DNA of 64,000 bases, from positions 62,001 to 126,000 of the forward strand of contig JAYMGJ010000105.1 in the NCBI GenBank assembly GCA_037178675.1. Direction: 5' to 3'. The DNA is from Scleroderma bovista. Lineage: Eukaryota; Basidiomycota; Agaricomycetes; Boletales; Sclerodermataceae. This document shows, piece by piece, positions 21,518 through 33,137 of this stretch (within the stretch, counting starts at the first letter, position 1; the number at the start of each line of letters is the position of its first letter). A program made the position numbers and the translations under genes. The notes under the pieces were generated by a model, which had not been told where the DNA came from, ran no database searches, and saw only the letters and a program-made list of their open reading frames with translations.

Positions 21518-22770
21518 ATGCCCTCTCAGTTGTGGGTGCCTCTCGTATTTCGCAAATATCCAACACTAACTGTCAAGCCTTGAATTCCAGAGACATTTAT
21601 ACTTCATTTGCTTTTGTAGTTCCCAGTGAGGCTCTTGCACCCTGGTTGTTATTGCGCCCACAGTTGCTAGACGCTGAGATTTGTGTGCAGCTTTCATATT
21701 ATATGACTATGCACTCACGATTGCACGAGAAATCGAGCTATTCTGGCAAAGACCCAAAAATTCATGGGGGTTTGCTCTCTTCATCGCCAATCGATATATC
21801 CTCATCCTGGGCCAAATTCCTTTCCTGCTGTATTTTTTTTGGATGCCAGAAACTCAGTCGGACTATAGTGTAAAATGCATCTCTTATTGACTTATGGTCC
21901 ATCCCATGTTCTGACGTGCAACCATTTCTTTTCTGAAACCAGCGGTGGGACTTTTATCCCAGCTCAATTCCCTGTTGGTTACATAGCAACTTAGCAGGTG
22001 CAATTCCCTAGGCCTTTGTATACAAGTGGTCATCATGGTCATCCAGAACATTGGAACGGGTGCGTAGTTCATCGTTCCATCTCATGTTCATTGTTCCAAC
22101 AAACCAAAGTCATCATGGGGTTACGTGTTCGCGCTCTTTATCAAAATAGCCGGCCAGTTTTGATCTTAATTGTGGCGACTTGGATTAGTACAACGGTTGT
22201 TGGCTGTGTATGTGTGTTCCCTCAGTGCATGATCCCCTGCGGACGACTGATATAGTGACGAAAAGTGGGCGGTGCTTTCCAGCAGTTTCACTACTATTCC
22301 TCCATCGCCGTCGCCTGTGAATGTTGGCTGTCGCTCCGGTTTGAACTTTACATCTAAGCAGTGAGCCTTCCCCGTGTTGTGTGCATCGTTGAGGGTTGAT
22401 GTCCTACAGGAGCGGGTGTATGTCACTTGGATCAGACTCCAGACATTTTCGTCGACATCACGGCGTTGAATGTGGGGCTGAACTGTTTCTTCCAGAACTC
22501 TATCAAAGGTATCACTAGTAGCTTAACCAATGTGTTAGTGGCCATTTAATTCAAAATGATGACTGAGAAACAAAGTCAGTTTTGGCATCAGGGTTTCGGC
22601 AACACTCATTTCAAGGCTGATGTTGAACCTTCGGGATCCAAAGTTAACAAATCCAACGGGATATTCAGTGTATCCATTGTCGCATGCAAGTATGGTATTC
22701 GCCATGCCACCTGCTCGCTCGGCGATTGGTGCTAGTACTGGAATAGCGTCAGTGGGAGTGCCATGACACA
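21518..22770 (+). pseudogene. DUF6533 membrane protein, array copy 2, internally deleted
   Basis: It has the core LYDYALTIAREIELFW, FIANRY and the exon MGLRVRALYQNSRPV. After the exon acceptor near 22410 the sequence jumps from CAGACTCCAGACAT straight to GTTGAATGTGGGGCTGAAC. Compared with copies 1, 3 and 4, about 430 bp encoding two transmembrane segments are missing. The C-terminal FNISLEMSVAETL region on the opposite strand marks the retained ISRLMLNL exon. It is a clear pseudogene. Confidence 0.8.
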
Positions 22771-23119
22771 CTGATATTTGTTGCAAGTATGGGTCATGAT
22801 CACCTGTGGTATGTGAGTATGATATCCAATACATGGCCCAGCTGAAATATCGGGATAGATTTCTGGTGTGTAATACTTTATTCACATAATTACACAGAAA
22901 TTATCGAGGTCACCATCGTATCGATCGCGGGCAGCAGCCAAAGATATCACATTTTTTCATGGACCAGGCGTATAGTTGTCGGGATGTAGGCGACCCGGAC
23001 TTTTATACCCCCAAGTTGGTATTTGCTTGTGAATTCACCGGCTTATCTCGTTTCTGGGCATTCAACGAATAGCTCTGATCAAGATGATGCTATGATCCAT
23101 TTTCGGTATGTAGAAATTC

Positions 23120-23585
23120 GTTTCGGAGAGGGACGCACCTGTGAGGCTCTAGTGCATCTTTGTGTGTCGACTTGTTGGTCTATTACAAGTAGATGTTGGG
23201 AAGAGCAGCGACGGCCTATCGACCGATGGGATAAATTGAACTGGTTCCTCCGGTGTGTGCTAGTCCTCATGGAGGAACCTGGCCGTGCTCCGACGACACG
23301 GAACGACTGGAACTTCCACCGTTCTGCTCAATGCAGGATAGTCCAGTACATCTTCACAAATGGGATCGTGAGACCATCCTTATGGCTGGTACCACCATTT
23401 GGCCAAGGCAGTCGGTTGGAAGAAAAAGACATGTACTGCGGAATGGGGTTCTTTTGGCGAGGAAGTTCTATTATCGAATTCATTTCCCTGTGTGGTCGAT
23501 AGTATCATATGTGTCTTTGGTCCTTTGCCTGGTGTTGGTATCGTCCGACGTTAGATTCGGAGGACGAGGCTCGATGTCCCACGCG
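23120..23585 (-). pseudogene. Copy of the NACHT gene 5' exon
   Basis: This segment matches 16965-17365 in the same orientation. Shared phrases include GGTTCCTC, the ATGGGGTTC...GCGAGGA block and the GTTGGTATCG end. It covers exon 1, the first intron edge and some upstream sequence but none of the NTPase domain. The reading frame is disturbed by indels. It lies between DUF6533 copy 2 and the F-box fragment. Confidence 0.75.
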
Positions 23586-24299
23586 GCGTGACCTGGGGAT
23601 GGCTTGCATCTACAACTGTGGGCCCGTGCACGCCCTCGATGCTAAAGATGAAGAGTCCTTTCGAAAGGTTGATCTCAAAGTACAATCCTTCCTTCACCCC
23701 TCAAGACGATACATGAAAAGATAAAAAGCCGTTCCACCAGCCGCCTTCCACGCCCAGGCACTGCCTGCGTGGTGCTACCCACGTCACGTCACGCAATGTT
23801 TGACCGGACACCGTTGCCAACGATCGTTGAGAAACGACTGTCTGAGGTCTGTCTCCTTTGAACGAATCTTTGGTCTGCCCGAAGAAGACCACTAGTTGTG
23901 ATGCATACATCCATGATGATGCTGTCCCAGCCTCTCAAGGTAAGCTTGCACTTGCAACCTTACAACACTATTCATACTCCAACGCTGTACTACATAGATG
24001 TGAGATCAAGTTGAAGTTTCCCGCGCAAGAGTCTCACATTCACACCTTTTGTGCCGGATGCCGGGTGGAAGACTGAAGGATACCCCAGACTGGACAAGCT
24101 TTACGAGTGTGATCAAGTGCCTCAACCTCCACGTCGCTGATTTCTTCCACGTTCGCTTTGTAGCGTTACCGACACCAGGGTCTGAAGTGCCTGGTGCAAT
24201 TTGTGACCACTCCACTCGGGGTTTGATCGTATGGAGTACCACCTCCACTACTGTACCATGGCATCTTCTAATCCAACTAATTGGAAAACTGGCTGGCGG
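23586..24299. repeat. Spacer block shared with 29990-30715
   Basis: Segments such as GAGTCCTTTCGAAAGGTTGA (about 23652) and ACATGAAAAGATAAAAAGC (about 23710) recur at about 30030 and 30118. The block 24010-24300 (phrases TTCCAACTAATTGGAA-like and GATCAAGTGCCTCA) recurs at 30420-30710. No coding sequence is supported. It is the spacer between NACHT- and F-box-derived parts. Confidence 0.65.
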
Positions 24300-24835
24300 A
24301 TGGATACGTTGGTGTCTCCGACCCCATCACACCCATCCTTGCCCACCGGATCCTGCGGCAAATTGCCCAACAATCGTCCTGAACAATTTTCCAGCCTCAC
24401 CCTCACTCTCATACGCGTCCCACCAGGTACCTTTCCCACCTCGTAAAACACTTCCCTCGCTCGGCCCGTCTGCATCGTTGAGATACTGCAGCAGCACAAG
24501 GCCCAGCAGATGCACCCGCTCGAGCTTTGGAAAACTGCTCCGCGAGAGCGCACAGAAGTTGGTGTCATTGTTGCGCTGCACGAGGTATGTGCTTAGTGGG
24601 TCTGGAGATGTACGCAGCGAGGCCAACACCGAAGGCGTGCATACATCCGTGCAGGCCAATGTGTTGGATGTAATTGTGGGGTTTGTTCGCGAGCGATACA
24701 GGTGCGGTGACATCGTGTGCTGGGTTCACATTCGGGTTGTCGGTGTCTTGGGTGGTGATAGCAGGAAGTACTTTCTAGTCGAGGTTGAAGCAGAAAGTCG
24801 TGAGGAGGGACAGAGGTAGCGTGGCAACTACGTCA
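24300..24835 (-). pseudogene. 3' fragment of the F-box gene
   Basis: It matches about 31320-31815 of the intact F-box gene over some 500 bp with many substitutions; TCGAGCTT(T/G)GGAAAACTGC is shared. It covers the C-terminal part of that protein only and lacks the F-box itself. Frameshifts and stops are present. The fragment ends abruptly before the promoter block of DUF6533 copy 3. Confidence 0.8.
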
Positions 24836-25264
24836 TGTAAGAACTTCCGCACATTGTCGAGGTATGGAACTGTGCGATCGCTCATGCCCCAGAGAATCCC
24901 GTCAACGGTTTCAGGACGTTTCAGAGACCATTCTCGGGTTCACTGACACCCCATGACTCAGATTATTGCAGGGAACGATCGATGTGCGATATGTTGATGT
25001 TCTGGTGTGGCTTTGTCTTCTTTGCCATGCCATACAAAGCGTTCCTCCCCAGCCGTACTAGTTCTTGATTCCATATCTAGGTGAAGACAGGTGAAAGCGC
25101 GCACTTGAACACGTGCAGGGAAATAGCACTGGCGAGATGGCATTGTTATCCGCCAGCAGTGGATGTATAAAGATGCCATCGTTTCCGATGGTATAGCCCT
25201 TTCAGCGCTCTTCATTCAACCTCTTGGATTCGGACTCTTTGACAGGACTACTCAAACAATTTCG

Positions 25265-26960
25265 ATGTCTTCTCAGTTGTGGGTGACTCTCGTACTTCAC
25301 AGATATCCGACACTAACCGTCAAAACCTGAATTCCAGAGACATTGATGCTTCATGTGCCACTGTAGTTCTCAGTGAGGCTCTTGCACCCCTGGTTGTTAT
25401 TGCGCCTACAGCTACTAGACGCTGAGACTTGTGTGCAGCTTTAATATTATATGACTACACACTGACGATTGCACGAGAGATTGAGCTATTCTGGAAAAAA
25501 CCCAAAAATTCATGGGGGTTTACTCTCTTTGTTGCCAATCGATATACCACAATCCTGGCCCATACTCCCTTCCTGGTGTATGTATTCTGGACGCCAGAAG
25601 CTTTGTCGGACTATAATGTAAGTCACTTCTCTTGTCGATTCATGATCCATCCCATATTCTGACATGCAACTTTTTTTTTTCTGAAACCAGAGGTGAGACT
25701 CTGATCCTGGCTGAATTCCTTGCTTACATAGCCACTTATCAGGTGCAATTCCCTCCGCTTTTGTGTAAATGTGGTCATCGCAATCATCCAGATCATTGGA
25801 TCGTGTGCGTAGTTCATCTTCCCATCTCATGTTCATTGTTGTAACGAACCAAAGTCATCATGGGGTTACGTGTCCGCGCTCTTTATCAAAATAGCCGACC
25901 AGTTTCGATCTTGATTGTGGCGTTTTGGATCGGTGCAACAGCTGTTGGCTGTGTACGTGTTCCCTCAATGCATGATCGCCTGCCGACGACTGATGTAGTG
26001 ATGAAAAGTGGGGAGTGCTTTCCAGTTATTTCATTACTTCTGGCTCAATGGCTCTTATTTCTCCGTCCCCGTCGCCCAGGGATTTCGGCTGTCCCTTAGG
26101 TTCGAATTTGACATCTGAGCAGTGAGCCTTCTCCGTGTTATGTGCATCATCGAGGGTTGATATCCTACAGGGGCGTGGGTATGTCGCACCAATTAGACTC
26201 CAGAAACCAAGCTTCTGACATGTCTGTTTTCCCACACACCACTCATATAGACTTGGCAGTTGCATGGAGTGCACAGCTGGTTTTTGACATCTTTATCTTC
26301 CTACTTACCCTCATGCGGTCACTGCATTTTCGGAAAGGAAAGGGCCGGGGTGTAGTAGACATCATGCTACGAGATGGTGTGTCTTTCGAACTCGGTCTTC
26401 CGCTGAAACTTACATACTAATGGATTGTTAGGTTCTCTATACTTTGCGTGTGTTGAGGACTGTTTTGTTTGGGGAAATCAATTTTGCTGAAAAGATACCA
26501 TTCTTTCAGGATAATGTGTGTGGCTAACGTTGTAAACGTAACTGTATTATTGGTGGGTCATACAGTCGTGTCCCTCCCTATTTTCCTGACGCAACTTGAG
26601 TTAGGTGGCAACAGTGAGTTTTCGGCGACGTGATCATGATGGTGTTAAATGTGGGGCTGAACCGTTTCCTTCAGGACTCCCTCAAAGGTATCACTAATAG
26701 CGTGATCAACGTGTTCGTCTTCATTCGATTCGAAGTGATGACTGAGAAACAAAGTCAATCACCATCAGGATTTCGGCAACACTGATTTCAAGGCTAATGT
26801 TGAACCTTCGGGATCCAAAGGTAACGAATCCAATGAGATATTCAATTCCATTATCGGGTGCAAGTCTGGTACTCGCCGTGCCACCTGCTCACACGGCGAT
26901 TGGTGCTAGCACTGGAATAGCGTCAGTGGGAGTGCCATGACAGACACTGATAATATCGTT
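25265..26960 (+). pseudogene. DUF6533 membrane protein, array copy 3
   Basis: This is the most complete middle copy: ATGTCTTCTCAG start, LYDYTLTIAREIELFW and FVANRY, exon donor GTAAGT at about 25618, MGLRVRALYQNSRPV, LAVAWSAQLVFDIFIFLLTLM, MLRDG and the final ISRLMLNLRDP-type exon. Differences from the other copies include stops in the middle exons and a run of ten T before the acceptor near 25680. It could be read as a gene with poor exons, but no fully consistent set of joints was found. Confidence 0.7.
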
Positions 26961-27319
26961 CCAAGTGGATTACCTGTGGCATGTGGGTATACTATCCGCA
27001 ATACATGGCCCAGCTGAAATATCGGCATAGACTATGGTGTTGTATTCTATTCACATAATCATTGAATTACACGGAAACTATCGAGGTCATTATCATATCG
27101 ATCGCGGACAGCAGCCAAAGACATCACGTTCTTTCACGGGCGCAGGCGTGTAGTTGTCAGGATGTTGACGAATCGGAGTTTCACACCCCCGAGTTGGTAT
27201 TTGCTCGCGAATTCACCAGCCTACTTCGTTCTGGGCATTCAACGAATAGCTCTGACTAATTGGTCAGGATGTAGCCTATGATCCTCAAGGACCACTTTCG
27301 GTAGAATCATGGAGAGGGA

Positions 27320-27724
27320 TGCCGGACCTGTGAGGCTCTAGTGGTAGCAAGTGCATCTGTGTCGACTTATTGGTCTATCACAAATAGATGTTGGGAAGAG
27401 CAGGGTAGATGAAGCACACGTCATACCTCTTCCTCTTTAACCGATGGGATAAATCGCCGATTCTTGAACTAGCAGTTCCTCCGGTATAAGTGTGTTAGTC
27501 CTCTGGCGTGACAACACGGAACGACGCCTCACCGTCACTGGAACGAGGCTCCACTGTCCACCCCCTGCTCAATGCAGGATAGTCCGAGACATCTTCGCAA
27601 ATACCATTTAGTCAGGCGAGTCGGTTGGAAAAAAAGACAGGTACTCCGGGATGGGGTTCTATTATCGAATCCATTTCTCTTGAGCTGCATGTCCCATAAC
27701 ATGCACTGGTGTGTCTATCTTTTC
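27320..27724 (-). pseudogene. Second copy of the NACHT gene 5' exon, shortened
   Basis: Related to 16965-17300 and 23130-23500 (phrases ATGTTGGGAAGAGCAG, CTGCTCAATGCAGGATAGTCC, GGGATGGGGTTCTATTATCGAATCC). At about 27725 it is joined directly to the promoter block of DUF6533 copy 4, so the spacer and F-box fragment of this unit are deleted. Confidence 0.7.
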
Positions 27725-27979
27725 CTAGCAACCGATCCCTAGCCGGAGTCTGGACTCCATTTCTAGGTGAAGACAAAAACGAAGCGCGCACAATAGTACG
27801 TGCTGGGAAATAGCACTGGCGAGATGGCATTGTTACCCGCCGCCCGCAGTGGATGTACAGCGATGCATCAACCTAAATGGTTGGTTCAATGGCATAGCCA
27901 TCATTCGATGTCTCAAGCGCTCTTCTGAATTCCTCTTGGATGAGTCAGACTCCTTGACAGGACCACTCAAACATTTTCC

Positions 27980-29660
27980 ATGTTTTCTCAGTTGTGGGTG
28001 CTTCTCGTATTTCACAGATATCCAACACTAATGTTAGACCCTGAATCCCAGAGACATTTATGCTTCATTTGCTACTGTGGCTCTCAGTGAGGCTCTTGCA
28101 CCCGTTGTTATTGCGCCCATAGCTACTAGACGCTGAGACTTGTGTGCAGCTCTGATATTATATGACTACGCACTCACGATCGCACGAGAAATCGAGCTAT
28201 TCTGGCAAAGACCCAAAAATTCATGGGGGTTTGCTCTCTTTGTCGCCAATCGATATACCAACATATTGGGCCATACTCCCTTCCTGCTGTATTCGTTCTG
28301 GACGCCAGAAGCTTCATCGGACTATAATGTGAGTCACTTCTCTTGTCGACTCATGATCCATCCCGTATTCTGACATGCAACTGCCTTTTTTTTTTATGAA
28401 ACTAGCGGTGAGACTCTGATCCTAGTTCAATTCCCTGTTGGTTACATAGCAATATATCAGGTGTAACTCCCTACGCCTTTGTGAAGAAGTTGCGGTTGCG
28501 GTGATCCAGATCATTGGAACGGGTGCGTAGTTTATCGTTCCATCCCATGTTCATTGTTGTAACGAACCAAAGTCATCATGGGGTTACGTGTCCGCGCTCT
28601 TTATCAAAATGACCGTTCAATTTTGATCTTGATTGTGACGTTTTGGATTGGTACAGCAGCTGTTGGCTGTGTACGTGTGCTCCCTCAATTCATGATCGCC
28701 TGCCGACAACTGATATAATGACAAAAAGTGGGCGGTGCTTTCCCGCAATTCCATTACTTCAGAATCGATGGGTTTTAATCCATTGCCTGGCAATGTCAGC
28801 TGTCCCTCCAGTTCGATTGTGACACATAAGCAGTGAGCCTTCTCCGTCTTTCGTGCATCGTTGAAGGTTGATATCCTACAGGGGCGTATGTAGGTTACAC
28901 CAATCAGACATCAGAAACAAAGTTACTGACATTTCCGTTTTTATGCACACCGTTCATATAGACCTGGCAGTTGCATGGAGTGCACAACTTTCTTTTGACA
29001 TTTTTATTTTCCTACTTACCCTCGTGCGGTCCCTGCGCATTCGGAACGAAAGGAGCCGGGGTACAATAGATATCCTGCTTCGAGATGGTGTGTCTTTCTA
29101 ACTTGGCCTTTCATTGAAACTTATGCTGACGGACTGTTAGGTTCTCTATACTTTGCGTGCGTAGAGGGCTGCTTTATTTGGGAAAATCAATGTTGTTGAA
29201 GAGACGCCATCCTTTCAGGATAATGTGTGCAGTCAATCTTGTGAACATAATTGTGTTATTGGTGAGTCGTACGGTCATATCCCTCCCTATTTTCTTGAAA
29301 CAACTTGGGTTAGGTGGCAACAGTGAGTTTTTGGTGACATCGTGGCATTGAATGTGAGGCTGAACCGTTTCTTCCAGAACTCTCTCAAAGGTGTTACTAC
29401 TGGCTTGAGCATTGTGTTAGTCCCTGTTCGTTTTAAAATGATGACTGAGAATCAAAATCACTCACCGTCAGGATTTCGGCAACGCTGATTTCAAGGCTGA
29501 TGTTGAACCTTCGTGATCCAAAGGTAACAAATCCAACGGGATATTCAGTGGATCCATGGTCGCATGCTAGTATGGTATTTGCCATGCCACCTGCTCGCTC
29601 GGCGATTGGTGCTAGCAGTGGAATAGCGCCAGTGGGAATGCCATGACAGACACTGATATT
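27980..29660 (+). pseudogene. DUF6533 membrane protein, array copy 4
   Basis: It begins ATGTTTTCTCAG. It retains LYDYALTIAREIELFW, FVANRY, LYSFWTPEASSDYN followed by GTGAGT, MGLRVRALYQ, LAVAWSAQLSFDIFIFLLTLV, LLRDG and NLVNIIVLLVSRTVISLP, then ISALTLISRLMLNL-type sequence with substitutions. The exon that in copy 1 reads QNSRP is changed to QNDRS-like. Several small indels put the last exons out of phase. It is followed by a shortened post-block (29660-29840). Confidence 0.7.
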
Positions 29661-29840
29661 CGTTGCAAGTGTGAGGCATGATTACCTGTAGCATGTGAGT
29701 ATGCTATCCGCAATACATGGCCTAGCTGAAATATCGGGATAGACTTGTGGTGTGTTATATTCTATACACATAATTACACAGAAATTATCGAGGTCTCCAT
29801 CGTATCGATCGCGGGCAGCAGCCAAAGATATCGGTCGACA

Positions 29841-31145
29841 GCATGTATCTATGTTCTTCTTCCTGATGCTGTTATCGTCTTCCTAGTAACGTCAGACGAG
29901 GCTCGAATTGGGGGGATTTGTCTTTGGTGATGTCTCACGTGGACAGCCAGATGGCAGCTTCATTTAAAGTTGGGTACCATCATTGCGGGCGGCCCTTCTA
30001 CGCTCGTTTCCCTCGATGCTCAAGATGGAGAGTCCTTTCGAAAGGTTGACCCAGAACTGCATTCGGCCTTCCGTCACCCCTCAGGCAATTGGCTACTCCA
30101 ACCAGGCTCGTCATGATGCATGAAAAGATAAAAAGCTGTTCCACTCCGCCCTCCACCCCAGGTTCTGCCTGTAGATAAACTCTTGCTTGTCCACCCATGT
30201 CGCTACCTTGCGCAACATTCGACTAGGTTCCTGGCACCGTTACCACCATAATGGAGAAGAAACGACTGTTTCTTTTGAATGAATCTTTGATTTGCCCGAG
30301 GAAGACTTGCTACATGCATACATCCCATGAGGCTCTTTCGGCCTGGAAACCTCTCAAGGTAAGCTTGCAGCCCTTACAACGCCATTGATACTCTAGCGCT
30401 GTAAATGCCACATGAGATCAAACCGAAGCTTTTTGTGCAAGGTTCATCTTCATCTCACATTCTGCCGGATGGAAGAGCCAGACTGGATAAGCTTTACTTT
30501 CATCTAGTATGATCAAGTGCCTCAGCTTCCATGTCCGAGCTGATTTCTTCCAGGATCGCTTTATAGCGTTACCGGCACCAGGGGACGGTCTGAAGTGTCG
30601 TTTGTCTCCACTCCAGAGCTTCAATGATCGTATGGAGTACTGGCACATACTACCATTGATGTACCATGCCTCTAATCCAACTAATTGGAACACTGGCTGG
30701 TGGATGAATACGTTGGTGAATGTGTCACTCGCGATTTTACCTCTGCTACAGCCACTACCTTGTAGGGTTTACTGTGAGCACCGCCAGCATTCTGCCATAA
30801 AATGTGGGTGTCCATGTTCCGAATCTCCGCCAAGCGTACGTACATCTTTCCCGACCAACTGGCTTCCAATGTCTGCTTTCGCCTCGTTGAGTTCTTACAA
30901 TCTTATCCACGGTGCAGCGGTATGGGGATCTGCATTCCATCGACCACACCCAGTTTCCGACCACATACCATGCGATGAATAATCCCTCGCCGTCAAGCTC
31001 ATCAACGTCGATATGTATCTAAGTAGACATGTAAGTAGTTCATTCCGTTTATCTATACAAACGAGTATGGAGGTAGCATGGTAGTCTATACATACATGTG
31101 CAAGACCGACAAGTATAGCAAGAATCAAGAAAACGAGTCACAGAA
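29841..31145. other. Spacer upstream of the intact F-box stop codon
   Basis: 29990-30200 and 30420-30715 are the second copies of spacer blocks seen at 23610-23800 and 24010-24300. 30716-31145 looks unique and holds the 3' flank of the F-box gene. No ORF with recognisable protein character was found. Confidence 0.5.
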
Positions 31146-32758
31146 TCAATAAGGAAACAAGAACGGCGGCTCCTGCTCAGCCTCCGCCGACATTCGTCTA
31201 CACTCCTCCAAGAGTTCTCTCAGCTCCGACAAATTACTCACCCGTCTACGTGTCGGCACCTCTTCCTCCTCCTCCGTGTAGTATCCATCCTCTTCTTCTT
31301 CTTCTCCCTCATCATACCCCTCTTCCCCCACCGGATCCTGCGGCAAATTTCCCAACAATCCACCTGAACAATCCTCCAGCCTCACACCCTCACTCTCACA
31401 CGCATCCCACCACCTCTCCCACCTCATAAAACACTCCCCCTCGTTCGGCCCATTCGCGTCGTTGAGATACTGCAGCAGCAGAGGGCTCAGCAGACGCACC
31501 CGCTCGAGCTTGGGAAAACTGCTCCGCGAGAGCGCACGGAAGTTGATATCGTTGTTGCGCTGCACGAGGTGTGTGCTTAGTGGGTCTGTGGAGATGTACG
31601 CTGCGAGGCCGACACCGAAGGCGTGCATACATCCGTGCAGGCCGATGTGTTGGATGTAGTTGTGGGGTCTGTTCGTGAGCGATACGGGTGCGGCGGCGTC
31701 GTGTTCTGCGTTCGCATTCGGGTTGTCGGTGTCTTGGGTGTCTGTGGTGGCGGGAGGGAGTACTTTCCAGTCGAGGTTGAAGCAGAAAGTTGTGAGGAGG
31801 GGACAGAGGTCGAGGATCGTGCGTACATCTAGTGCAGGCACGCAGTTCAGGTCGAGGAAGAGAAGTGTATCGCCGTGCTGTGCGAGGAACCCGATCACAT
31901 CTGGTAGATCGTGTCTGTTGGGCCCGAAATCGAATGAGAAGCTTCGGAGCATGGGCAGTGTCCATCCAGATGCCTGTTCCATAAAGTCTTGGCAGAAGCC
32001 CTTGAGGAAGAGTTGTTGGAGGTTAGGCAATGACAATTTGACGGATTCTGCGGATCCCAGGGTGATCGTGTCTGACTCCTTGACGGCTTCGTCGAACATG
32101 AGATGGACAGAAACGAGGTTGGTGAGGGATTCAAGCGCCCAGATGACTTTGGAGACGAGCTCGGACGGGACGTGCCAGTGTGCAGTGCGGAGATTGTGGC
32201 AACACGATGCAAGGGTATCAGCGACAGCGCCAAACGCCGTCGACATCGGCCAGTCAACGATGAATATCTCGAGGTTGGGTGTCTGTGATAGGATAGCCAA
32301 TAATGGCTCCTCGAAGTCGTCCATACTCCCGCCACGTCCGCTGAGGAAGTGTGTGATGTGCATGCGGCGCACCCACCAGCCGAGTGATGTATCTCTGTCG
32401 AGGATGGTGCGGAGGTCGCGCAGTTTGGTTGGGTTGTCAAAGAAGAGACAGCGGACGAGGAATTCTGTCCCGAGCTGTCTCCACTGTTTGCAGGTTCTGA
32501 TGATGGCCTAGATCGCAGTTGGCTATGTGGTTCATGAGAGCGATAGGATAGGATACTTGCCTTCTTCGTGGCATAGCTTCGCCTTTGTATGATGTTGGCG
32601 GTATCTTGAGGCGTTCTGACTTTCCACTCTCCGAAGACGGCGCGAGACCAAGTTGATTGTGCCATGCTAGTTGGCAGACCTGGGTAGAAGATGACATCTT
32701 CGTCTGCTGCGAGGTCAAAGATGTACGACCAGAGCTCGGGGGGGAGTCTGTCTGCCAT
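31146..32758 (-). CDS. F-box protein
   Basis: Two exons, 32561-32758 and 31146-32507, joined over a 53-nt intron that starts GCAAGT and ends CTAG, so a GC-AG intron. The product is about 519 residues. The N-terminus MADRLPPELWSYIFDLAADE is a clear F-box, the Skp1-binding module of SCF ubiquitin ligases. The rest reads like the leucine-rich substrate region of agaricomycete F-box proteins (NLEIFIVDWP, LPNLQQLFLKGF, DTLLFLDLNC). The C-terminal part has a Glu-rich stretch (EEGYDEGEEEEEDGYY). This is the only copy of the array's F-box gene with an F-box. Its substrate is unknown. Confidence 0.85.
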
Positions 32759-33137
32759 CTTCTTGGATAGGATTCGTTTCGCGAGTGTCCGCTGAAGGTC
32801 CAGGTTTGCTGATTTGAGTTGGATTTGGCGATTGATTGAAGAAAAGACACGCGTCGGGTCATGTGATCGTTCATTCCCAAGGTCATCGCTTTGTCGTAGT
32901 AGCGTAGTTGGCGTAATACATTAGTTCATTTCAAGCCCCTGTCTTTCTGTTAGGATAGCTGGAGAACTTGAGACATAAATTAGCAGAAACAGTACTTGTA
33001 TTTGTAGTGGTCCAATGCAAGAAGACGCTCCCCGCATTTGGCATACACTTTGCGCCCGGATGTGATACAAAATCCCCACAGTTCAACTTCCCCACACTTG
33101 AATCTCCACATCTTTCTCTCTTTCTACTATCCACTCA
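32759..33137. promoter_or_regulatory. Divergent intergenic region with a scrap of DIRS-type repeat
   Basis: It lies between the divergently transcribed F-box gene and the small Cys/His gene and must hold both promoters. About 32895-32933 (GTAGCGTAGTTGGCGTAATA...TTAGTTCATTTCA) resembles 7921-7956 in the left terminus of the DIRS-like element. No clear TATA box was singled out. Confidence 0.5.

Larger units (their letters stand above)
18470..30715. repeat. Decayed tandem array: NACHT 5' exon, F-box 3' part, DUF6533 gene
   Basis: By eye the repeating order is NACHT 5' fragment, spacer, F-box fragment, promoter block, DUF6533 gene, post-block. Promoter blocks are at about 18470-18841, 21020-21517, 24915-25264 and 27725-27979. 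They share phrases such as TTCTCGGGTTCGCTGACACC and AATAGCACTGGCGAGATGGC. The DUF6533 copies start at 18842, 21518, 25265 and 27980. Units have different internal deletions, so spacing is 2.7, 3.7 and 2.7 kb. The left end joins the intact NACHT gene and the right end leads into the intact F-box gene. Confidence 0.85.

Noticed and set aside
31660..32511. Plus-strand 283-residue ORF
   Set aside because: Antisense shadow of the F-box gene, whose F-box, splice phase and repeat text are on the minus strand.
31895..32758. Minus-strand 287-residue ORF as the F-box protein
   Set aside because: It reads through the GC-AG intron into a wrong frame; the spliced model gives consistent F-box family text.
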